Assembly: GCA_030045935.1 (NCBI GenBank)
Contig: JASIEN010000559.1
Coordinates: forward strand, 1-6,648
Source of the DNA: Candidatus Sulfotelmatobacter sp.
GTDB lineage: Bacteria > Acidobacteriota > Terriglobia > Terriglobales > Acidobacteriaceae
Length of the DNA stretch: 6,648 nucleotides
Direction: 5' to 3'
Part shown: positions 1-5,247 of the stretch, piece after piece
Layout of the letters: each line of letters starts with the position of its first letter
Position numbering within the stretch: position 1 is the first letter of the stretch
Made by a program: the position numbers and the translations under genes
Notes under the pieces: generated by a model
Seen by the model: the letters and a program-made list of their open reading frames with translations, nothing else
Told to the model about the DNA's origin: nothing
The model's database searches: none

Positions 1-671
1 TCGACTTCCGCAAGGACTGGACCGAACCGGAGTTGTTAAAGCTGGTTGAGAGCATTCCCCTCGCATATCCTGCCGGAACCAAGTGGGACTACAGCAATCT
101 TGGATATCTCACACTTGGCATCCTGATTCACCGGGTCACGGGCGAATTCTATGGAGAGTTTTTGCAAGAACGAATCTTCCGCCCTCTCGACATGCAGACA
201 ACGCGCATTATCAGCGAGGCCGATATCATTCCCAATCGCGCTTCTGGTTACCGGCTGGTAACAGGCGAACTGAAAAATCAGGAGTGGGTCGCACCCACGG
301 TCAACACCACCGCCGATGGCAGCCTGTATTTTTCCGTTCTCGACCTCGCCAAGTGGGATGCTGCACTATACACCGAGAAACTGTTGAAGCGATCGAGTCT
401 CGAGTTGATGTGGACTCCCGCGAAACTAAGAAACGGCCGACCCAACAAAGCCGGCTACGGCTTCGGGTGGTTCATCGAGCAGCGCCGCGGACATCGGGTG
501 ATTTATCACGATGGCGCGTGGCAAGGCTTCAGAAGCGCCATCGCACGCTATGTTGACGATCAGTTGACGGTCGTCGTGCTGGCGAATTTAGAGCAGGCCA
601 AGCCGGGAGAAATCGCCGAGCATGTAGCGGAGATGTATCTGGCAGGCGATGCGAAGGGTTCTGGACGCTGA
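1..671 (+). CDS. Serine beta-lactamase-family hydrolase (C-terminal part, 5' end outside window)
   Basis: This is the C-terminal part of a beta-lactamase/class C penicillin-binding-protein-like serine hydrolase (family of AmpC, D-Ala-D-Ala carboxypeptidase and EstB-type esterases). The frame is open from base 3 to the left edge, so the TTG at 33 is not the real start; residues DFRKDWTEPE precede it in frame. The second catalytic motif Y-S-N is visible (YSNLGY, bases 90-107). The third motif is HDG at 507-515, replacing the KTG box, followed by an aromatic-glycine stretch (AWQGF) and hydrophobic strands (LTVVVLANL) typical of the fold. The nucleophile motif SxxK and any signal peptide would lie upstream of the window and cannot be checked. 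The substrate is unknown: peptidase, esterase and beta-lactamase activities all occur in this family, and HDG/HxG is commoner in esterase or peptidase-like members than in true beta-lactamases. It converges with the peroxiredoxin gene, leaving 33 bases between the two stops. The family call is firm; the function is not. Confidence 0.9.
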   Translation, partial: DFRKDWTEPELLKLVESIPLAYPAGTKWDYSNLGYLTLGILIHRVTGEFYGEFLQERIFRPLDMQTTRIISEADIIPNRASGYRLVTGELKNQEWVAPTVNTTADGSLYFSVLDLAKWDAALYTEKLLKRSSLELMWTPAKLRNGRPNKAGYGFGWFIEQRRGHRVIYHDGAWQGFRSAIARYVDDQLTVVVLANLEQAKPGEIAEHVAEMYLAGDAKGSGR

Positions 672-704
672 AAAACAGATCCGGCACCTCGGGACGATTC
701 CGCG

Positions 705-1241
705 CTATTCCTTCCGCAACTTATCCAGCGCGGTGAGGACTTCTCCACTGTGCTGTGCCGGATCGACGCTCGTGTACGCTTTTGCAATCTTGCCGGTTGG
801 ACCGATGATGAAAGTATGGCGAGACGCGAACCGCACAACTCCCAAATTCGTCAGTGATCCATAAGCTTTGCTCACATTGCCGTCGCGGTCCGCGAGGAGT
901 TTGAAATTCAGTCCTTCCTTCGCGCAGAACTTTTTGTGCGAATCGACGCTGTCGATGCTTACTCCGAGTACCACTGCGTTGCGTTCGACGTACTTCGCTT
1001 GATCGATCTGGAAGTTGTGAGCCTCGCGCGTGCAGCCGGGAGTTTGATCTTTGGGATAAAAATAGAGAACCACCCAGCTTCCGCGATAATTATTTAAGCT
1101 GACGTTGGAGCCATCCTGTGATTGCAATATGAAATCGGGTGCCACACTCCCGATTGCCGGGGCTGCGCGGGAGCCGGACAGGCGGGGAACTACAAGCACC
1201 AGAATGATGACCACAATCGCGAAGAGAATGATGCGCAACAT
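705..1241 (-). CDS. bcp: Membrane-anchored peroxiredoxin, Bcp/PrxQ family (thiol peroxidase)
   Basis: A 178-residue peroxiredoxin that reduces H2O2 and organic hydroperoxides with thiol electrons, normally from thioredoxin. Residues 4-19 form a strongly hydrophobic helix (IILFAIVVIILVLVV) with R3 before it and R20 and R25 after it, so the protein is probably an anchored or exported form. The charges do not settle which side the enzyme faces, and there is no lipobox cysteine. The PrxQ core begins near residue 31. The active site is FYPKDQTPGCT at 61-71 with peroxidatic Cys70, and R141 (RHTFII) is the usual active-site arginine. The Escherichia coli Bcp resolving position, five residues after the peroxidatic Cys, is His75. 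The only other cysteine is Cys106 (KKFCAKEG), 36 residues on, matching the spacing known for Xylella-type PrxQ. The ATG at 1241 lies 10 bases after the lpdA stop with only a weak AAAGA ribosome site, so it is probably co-transcribed or translationally coupled with lpdA. The family call is very secure; the reductant is unknown. Confidence 0.93.
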   Translation of the reverse strand: MLRIILFAIVVIILVLVVPRLSGSRAAPAIGSVAPDFILQSQDGSNVSLNNYRGSWVVLYFYPKDQTPGCTREAHNFQIDQAKYVERNAVVLGVSIDSVDSHKKFCAKEGLNFKLLADRDGNVSKAYGSLTNLGVVRFASRHTFIIGPTGKIAKAYTSVDPAQHSGEVLTALDKLRKE

Positions 1242-1251
1242 TGCTTAATCT

Positions 1252-2682
1252 TTACGCCCGCTTCGGACGGTATACGTCGGTGCTCGTGCCAAAGAAAACC
1301 TCGGCTGCTTCCATCACTGTTTCTGAGAGCGTGGGATGCGGATGAATCGTCATCGCGACGTCCTTGGCCAGCGCAGCCATCTCAACTGCCAAGACTCCCT
1401 CGGCAATCAGTTCGCCGGCCCCCACACCAACGATGCCAACGCCCAACACGCGCTCAGTCTCAGGGTCAATGACAAGCTTGGTCATGCCCTCCGGGCGGTC
1501 GAGCGTCAGAGCACGCCCCGAAGCACCCCAAGGGAACTTTGCAACTTTGATTTCGCGATTTTCTCTCTCCGCCTGAGTTTCCGTCACCCCGCACCACGCA
1601 ACTTCCGGATCGGTGAAAACCACAGCCGGAATTGCATTGGGCGCGAAGGCAACTTTGTGCCCGGCGATTGCCTCAACTGCGGTGCGTCCTTCATGCGAAG
1701 CCTTGTGCGCCAGCATCGGCTCGCCGACAACGTCGCCGATGGCATAAACCGCGGGGTCTGCTGTTTGCAACTGCTTGTTCACCTCGATAAATCCCCGGTC
1801 ATTTGTTCCAACTTGCGTATTTTCGAGACCTGGAATTTCCGAGTTCGGCTTGCGCCCAACCGAAACCAGCACGCGATCAAAAACCTGCTCGCGATTATCA
1901 TCTTTTATCGCAGGCCCGTCGAACCGCGCGCGAATTCCCGTGCCTTCTTCTTTCAGCGATGTGACCGTCGTATTCGGCAGAATTGCGGCGAACATCTTTT
2001 CCAGACGTTTGTGCAGCGGCAGAACCAGATCGCGGTCTGCACCGGGAAGCAATCCCGAAAGCATCTCCACTACAGTTACCCGCGTGCCAAGAGCGGCGTA
2101 AACAGAGCCGAGTTCCAGCCCGATGTACCCGCCCCCGACTACGAGCAGGCTCGCAGGAACGTCTTCCAGATTGAGAGCGCCGGTGGAATCCATCAACCGC
2201 GGCGAATCGATTTTGAGCGCAGGAATGATTGCAGGGCGTGAGCCGGTGGCGATGATGATGCGACCGAAGCTGCGGCTCTCTTCCGATTTGTCGGCCTTGG
2301 TTACGCGCAGGGTGTTTGAGTTCTCGAAGGCTGCCATGCCGCGCAGGTACTCAACCTTGCGCTGTTTTGAAAGTATGCCGAGGCCTCCGGTGAGCTTGTT
2401 GACAACCCCTTCTTTCCAGCTCCGCAAACGCGCGAGATCGATGTTCGGGCGCGCGAAGTCAATTCCCCAGTTCTTTGCCTGTTCGGATTCTTCAATCAGC
2501 TTGGCGACATGGAGCAGAGCCTTGGAAGGAATGCATCCACGATAAAGGCACACGCCACCAGGATTGACTTCGGGGTCGATGAGCGTAACTTGCATGCCGA
2601 GATCGGCAGCGAGAAAGGCTGCAGCGTAGCCGCCGGGGCCGGCGCCGACCACAGCGATCTTAAGGAGCGAATTTTCTGACAT
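1252..2682 (-). CDS. lpdA: Dihydrolipoyl dehydrogenase (E3 of 2-oxo acid dehydrogenase complexes)
   Basis: A 476-residue cytoplasmic flavoprotein that reoxidises the dihydrolipoamide arm of E2 and passes electrons through a cysteine pair and FAD to NAD+. It is full length for the family. The FAD dinucleotide fold is GAGPGG at 13-18. The redox disulfide is Cys45/Cys50 in GGVCLYRGCIPSK, where Y-R replaces the more usual N-V between the cysteines. The NAD fold is VVGGGYIGLE at 181-190, with Glu206 at the end of the next strand, as expected for NAD+ rather than NADP+. The second FAD motif is AIGD at 314-317. The C-terminal interface domain carries the catalytic pair His449/Glu454 in HPTLSE. The end (SETVMEAAEVFFGTSTDV) resembles the E. 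coli PDH-type Lpd. The ATG start has a poor Shine-Dalgarno (GAAGG, 14 bases away), but no in-frame start exists upstream before a stop at 2728-2730. It sits 106 bases after the MerA-like gene and 10 bases before the peroxiredoxin. The acyltransferase further right is its likely partner. Confidence 0.95.
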   Translation of the reverse strand: MSENSLLKIAVVGAGPGGYAAAFLAADLGMQVTLIDPEVNPGGVCLYRGCIPSKALLHVAKLIEESEQAKNWGIDFARPNIDLARLRSWKEGVVNKLTGGLGILSKQRKVEYLRGMAAFENSNTLRVTKADKSEESRSFGRIIIATGSRPAIIPALKIDSPRLMDSTGALNLEDVPASLLVVGGGYIGLELGSVYAALGTRVTVVEMLSGLLPGADRDLVLPLHKRLEKMFAAILPNTTVTSLKEEGTGIRARFDGPAIKDDNREQVFDRVLVSVGRKPNSEIPGLENTQVGTNDRGFIEVNKQLQTADPAVYAIGDVVGEPMLAHKASHEGRTAVEAIAGHKVAFAPNAIPAVVFTDPEVAWCGVTETQAERENREIKVAKFPWGASGRALTLDRPEGMTKLVIDPETERVLGVGIVGVGAGELIAEGVLAVEMAALAKDVAMTIHPHPTLSETVMEAAEVFFGTSTDVYRPKRA

Positions 2683-2788
2683 GTTGGATTTAATCGCCTT
2701 CGGACCGTCGGCATCGCCAGCTTGCTTTCACGCGATGGCTTCCGTAGAAAAGGCGTCTGGCTCATACTACTCTTTCGTTAGGAATCGT

Positions 2789-4228
2789 TTACGCCGCTCT
2801 TGTTGAGGTCGTCTTGACTGCGTCGTGGACTGACGGCACGGATGAGAACAGCCCTATAAGTCCCTCGACCAATGTGGGATGAGTCAGAACGGCGTCTCGC
2901 AACGCGGTGAACGGCAGACCTGCGAGCATCGCGATCTGCACCGCGGCCATGATCTCCCCCGCGCCAACAGCGAAGGCGGTGAAACCGAGAATGCGATCGC
3001 TTTCAGCCTCAACCAAGGCCTTGAGAAACCCGCGCGTTTCCCCAAGTGTGCGGGCGCGCAGGTTCATTTCCATAGGGATTTTGAACAAACGATAGGCAAT
3101 GCCTTTTGCCTGTGCTTCTGTTTCATGCAGGCCGACATGAGCCAATTCAGGATCAGTAAACAGGCAATATGGAACCTGCCTGCCCGTTGTCACACGATTG
3201 CCGCCGGTAATGTTGGCATGGACAACACGGAAATCGTCGATACTGATGTGTGTGAACTGAGGGCTACCAGCCACTTCTCCAATCGCCCATACACCAGGCG
3301 CAGTTGTCTGCAGCCTTTCGTTGACCTTGATGTATCCCCGGTTGGTAAGTTCGACGCCCGCTGATTCCAATCCGAGTGCTTCGGTGTTGGGCGTGCGGCC
3401 TACAGCGACCAGGACATGACTGCCAACAATCGCCTTCTCCGCCCCATTTTGCTCAATCACGACCGTCGCCGACTGCCCTGATTTTCCAGAAACTTGCTTG
3501 ATCCGCGCATTCAAGTGAACGTCGATGCCTTTGTCCTCAAACAGCTTCCGAAGAGCTTCACAAACGTCCTGATCTTCTCTAGCCATCAAGCGTTGGTTGC
3601 GGTCAATGACCGTCACTTTGCTGCCGAACCGGCGCATCGCTTGAGCGAATTCCACGCCGACGTAGCCTCCACCGATTATGAGCAGATGTTCAGGGCTTTC
3701 ATCGAGCTCGAGCGCCTCGATGTGGGTGAGCGGTTGCGCTTCGGCCAGCCCGGGAGTCGCATCAATCGTCGCCCTTGTACCCGTGCTGACGATGACACTA
3801 GCGCCGCGCAGCTGACGAGTGTCTCCGCCGGGGAGGGTGACTTCCACAGTTCTTGGAGCTACGAACCGGCCGGTTCCCAGAATGAACTCCGCTCCGGTAT
3901 TACGGTAATTTTCCAAGTACATCTCGTTCAGCCCGGTCACCATCTTGCGTTTGCGTTCACGAACGCCCGACATATCGACCGTGAAGCCGCGATCTATGAT
4001 GCCGAATTCCTTGCCTCGCTGGAAGTACGACACGACCTTTGCACTATGGATTACGTTTTTGCTGGGCAGACAAGCGATGTTGGGGCACGATCCCCCAACG
4101 TATTTGCGATCGATTGCGGCGACGCGCTTTCCTTCTGCAGCAAACGTCCACGCTGCTATCGTTGATCCCGTGCCACCGCCGAGAATCACCAGATCGAATT
4201 CTTCCACTTGCTGCTCAGGACGCGCCAT
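2789..4228 (-). CDS. MerA/RclA-like FAD-dependent pyridine nucleotide-disulfide oxidoreductase
   Basis: A 479-residue class I flavin disulfide reductase, commonly annotated as mercuric reductase or Lpd-like. The FAD fold is GGGTGS at 17-22. The redox pair is Cys48/Cys53 in GGSCPNIACLPSK, with Pro after the first Cys and Ala before the second. The NAD(P) fold is IIGGGYVGVE at 184-193, with Asp209 after the next strand. The second FAD motif reads AIGEV at 315-319, Glu replacing the usual Asp, followed by the FTHISIDDFR stretch typical of RclA-like members. The catalytic pair is His450/Glu455 (HPTLVE), and the tail LFSSVPS also resembles RclA. There is no N-terminal heavy-metal domain and no C-terminal Cys-Cys pair, so Hg(II) reduction is unlikely. 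The substrate is unknown; reactive chlorine or electrophile defence, as for RclA, is a family-based guess. I chose the ATG at 4228, which has a strong GAGGGAG site 7 bases upstream; a TTG at 4261 would add 11 residues without support. It lies 87 bases after the SDR gene. Confidence 0.88.
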   Translation of the reverse strand: MARPEQQVEEFDLVILGGGTGSTIAAWTFAAEGKRVAAIDRKYVGGSCPNIACLPSKNVIHSAKVVSYFQRGKEFGIIDRGFTVDMSGVRERKRKMVTGLNEMYLENYRNTGAEFILGTGRFVAPRTVEVTLPGGDTRQLRGASVIVSTGTRATIDATPGLAEAQPLTHIEALELDESPEHLLIIGGGYVGVEFAQAMRRFGSKVTVIDRNQRLMAREDQDVCEALRKLFEDKGIDVHLNARIKQVSGKSGQSATVVIEQNGAEKAIVGSHVLVAVGRTPNTEALGLESAGVELTNRGYIKVNERLQTTAPGVWAIGEVAGSPQFTHISIDDFRVVHANITGGNRVTTGRQVPYCLFTDPELAHVGLHETEAQAKGIAYRLFKIPMEMNLRARTLGETRGFLKALVEAESDRILGFTAFAVGAGEIMAAVQIAMLAGLPFTALRDAVLTHPTLVEGLIGLFSSVPSVHDAVKTTSTRAA

Positions 4229-4234
4229 TGGTTG

Positions 4235-4242
4235 TCTCCCTC
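4235..4242 (-). promoter_or_regulatory. Strong Shine-Dalgarno deciding the start of the MerA-like gene
   Basis: On the minus strand these bases read GAGGGAGA; GAGGGAG ends 7 bases before the ATG whose first base is 4228. It is the best ribosome binding site in the window and decides for this ATG over the TTG at 4261. It also suggests this gene is translated independently and efficiently, not by coupling to the SDR gene, which stops 87 bases upstream. Confidence 0.75.
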
Positions 4243-4315
4243 TACGCTTCGTGCCTGACAAGTAACTGCGTTGCCGGCCGGATTGGATCTGCGTGTTAGA
4301 TGTTCGACAATCTAG

Positions 4316-5059
4316 TCAGATGGCGGTGCGGCCTCCGTCGACGGCAAGCTTTGCGCCGTAAACAAAACTGGCACGGTCTGTCGCCAGGAAAACAACTGCC
4401 TCTGCGATTTCGTCGGCTGTAGCTGGACGCCCAGCCGGTCCCTGGGCAGCCAGTTGTGCAAGTCCCTCCCCCATTGCTTCCGTACCTTCTGTTCGGGTGG
4501 GGCCGGGGCTGACTGTATTAACGCGAACCCCGCTCGGCCCGTATTCAGCGGTCCAAGTTTTAGTCAACAGTTCGATGGCGGCCTTGCTGGAAGCGTAGAG
4601 GCTCATCCCAGGCACCCCATAATCAGCAACCATGGTTGAGAGATTCACAATGGCCCCTTTGCCTCTCTGAGCCATCAATGGGGCCAGCGCCGCAACCAGA
4701 AAATATGGCGCCTTCACATTGAGGGAAAAAACGCGGTCAAACTGCTCTTCCGTCATTTCGTGCGTGGGCCCGAACGGATAGACGCCGGCATTGTTGATCA
4801 GAATATCGACGTGGCCTTCTCCGAGTTCAATGGCTCTTTTCGCGACGCCGCGTGCGCTCGCCGCATCGTGAAGATCAGACGAAATGAAATCTGCTTTGCC
4901 TCCCGCGGCACGGATTTCGTCGACTGTCTTCTTCCCGCGCTCCGCATTGCGTCCCACGACCAAAACATGGATGCCGAGCTGCGCGAGCTTGTTGGCCGTC
5001 GCACGACCGATTCCGCTCGTTCCTCCGGTGATAAGTGCTGTTGAAGTTTTGCTTGTCAT
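4316..5059 (-). CDS. Classical short-chain dehydrogenase/reductase (SDR), probably NADP(H)-dependent
   Basis: A 247-residue single-domain Rossmann oxidoreductase of normal length for classical SDRs, acting in the cytoplasm on an unidentified alcohol or carbonyl substrate. The cofactor motif TGGTSGIG is at 11-18 and the structural NNAG at 89-92. The catalytic tetrad is complete: Asn114 (SLNVKAP), Ser141 (NLSTM), Tyr155 and Lys159 (YASSK). Arg37 after the second beta-strand (VVGRN) favours NADP(H). The segment RVNTVSPGPTRTEG, the C-terminal DEIAEAVVFLAT and the VDGG box are standard. It resembles FabG-like reductases, but nothing places it in fatty acid synthesis. The ATG at 5059 has AGGCG 7 bases upstream; a TTG two codons earlier (5065) would be too close to that site. 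The gene lies 188 bases after the E2 gene and ahead of the MerA-like gene on the same strand, so it may be the first gene of a separate unit. Its Shine-Dalgarno lies inside a possible hairpin. Confidence 0.9.
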   Translation of the reverse strand: MTSKTSTALITGGTSGIGRATANKLAQLGIHVLVVGRNAERGKKTVDEIRAAGGKADFISSDLHDAASARGVAKRAIELGEGHVDILINNAGVYPFGPTHEMTEEQFDRVFSLNVKAPYFLVAALAPLMAQRGKGAIVNLSTMVADYGVPGMSLYASSKAAIELLTKTWTAEYGPSGVRVNTVSPGPTRTEGTEAMGEGLAQLAAQGPAGRPATADEIAEAVVFLATDRASFVYGAKLAVDGGRTAI

Positions 5060-5067
5060 ATGCAATT

Positions 5068-5103
5068 CGCCTAAAGGGTTCTATCCGATTGGACTCTTAG
5101 GCA
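5068..5103 (-). promoter_or_regulatory. Leader hairpin covering the Shine-Dalgarno of the SDR gene
   Basis: In the minus-strand transcript, GCCUAA (5102-5097) can pair with UUAGGC (5074-5069), extended at each end by a U-G or G-U wobble, giving 8 contiguous pairs around a 20-base loop. The 3' arm contains the whole AGGCG ribosome site of the SDR gene (5072-5068), 8 bases from its ATG. This geometry could lower translation initiation. The complementarity is seen directly; any regulatory role is inferred. A 6-bp Watson-Crick core with a long loop is only moderately stable and could occur by chance. Confidence 0.35.
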
Positions 5104-5160
5104 CGTATTCGGGTTGCAGAAACCAGTAAAGCTCGGCGACTCGGGATCACCAGGTCGCAG

Positions 5161-5188
5161 CTCTTAAGAGGCAGACTTCTAATCGATT
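5161..5188. repeat. Two short perfect palindromes in the E2-SDR intergenic region
   Basis: CTCTTAAGAG (5161-5170) is a perfect 10-base palindrome and AATCGATT (5181-5188) a perfect 8-base one. Their centres are 19 bases apart, close to two helical turns. They sit about 100-130 bases upstream of the SDR start, in the only sizeable non-coding gap ahead of that gene (5060-5247), where a promoter and operator would be expected. No good -35/-10 pair could be assigned nearby. They could be a binding site for a dimeric regulator or chance. Confidence 0.3.
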
Positions 5189-5247
5189 CAGTTGAGGAAT
5201 CTTCTCTCTGGCAGTTTCACTTTGCGGATGCTCTTTCCGTCCTCGTC

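Noticed and set aside
671..696. Possible weak terminator for the minus-strand genes: a CCG...CGG hairpin followed by TTTTT (minus strand) in the convergent gap
   Set aside because: The stem has only three to four pairs with a bulge, and the T-run starts several bases after it, so it is not a credible intrinsic terminator without further evidence.
1336..2241. Long plus-strand reading frame of 301 codons opposite lpdA
   Set aside because: It is antisense to a clear lpdA, is rich in Arg, Asn and Cys with no domain pattern, and arises from codon bias of the real gene.
2496..2765. 89-codon minus-strand reading frame beginning in the lpdA leader with ATG at 2765 and an AAAGAG-like upstream sequence
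   Set aside because: It overlaps lpdA in another frame for most of its length, has low-complexity composition with many Arg, Ser and Pro residues, and shows no recognisable domain; a shadow frame.
2683..2788. Leader of lpdA with a 6-base inverted repeat (2712-2717 and 2732-2737) and a TAGTAT box on the minus strand
   Set aside because: The repeat is short with a 14-base loop, and no -35 sequence sits at the right distance from TAGTAT, so neither a terminator nor a promoter could be supported.
3494..4165. Plus-strand reading frame of 223 codons opposite the MerA-like gene
   Set aside because: Antisense shadow of a well-supported flavoprotein gene; no recognisable motif and no ribosome site of note.
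4262..4315. GCCGGC/CCGGCCGG palindrome between the SDR and MerA-like genes as a terminator
   Set aside because: It is a self-palindrome without room for a loop and has no T-run after it on the minus strand.
5151..5215. tRNA-Arg(UCU)-like stretch: CAGCTC near 5158 and ACTTCTAATC at 5175-5184 resemble a D-arm and an anticodon loop
   Set aside because: The D-loop would be only four bases, the anticodon stem (GCAGA against TCGAT) does not pair, there is no TTCGA T-loop, and the acceptor ends do not match. At most a remnant; most likely coincidence.
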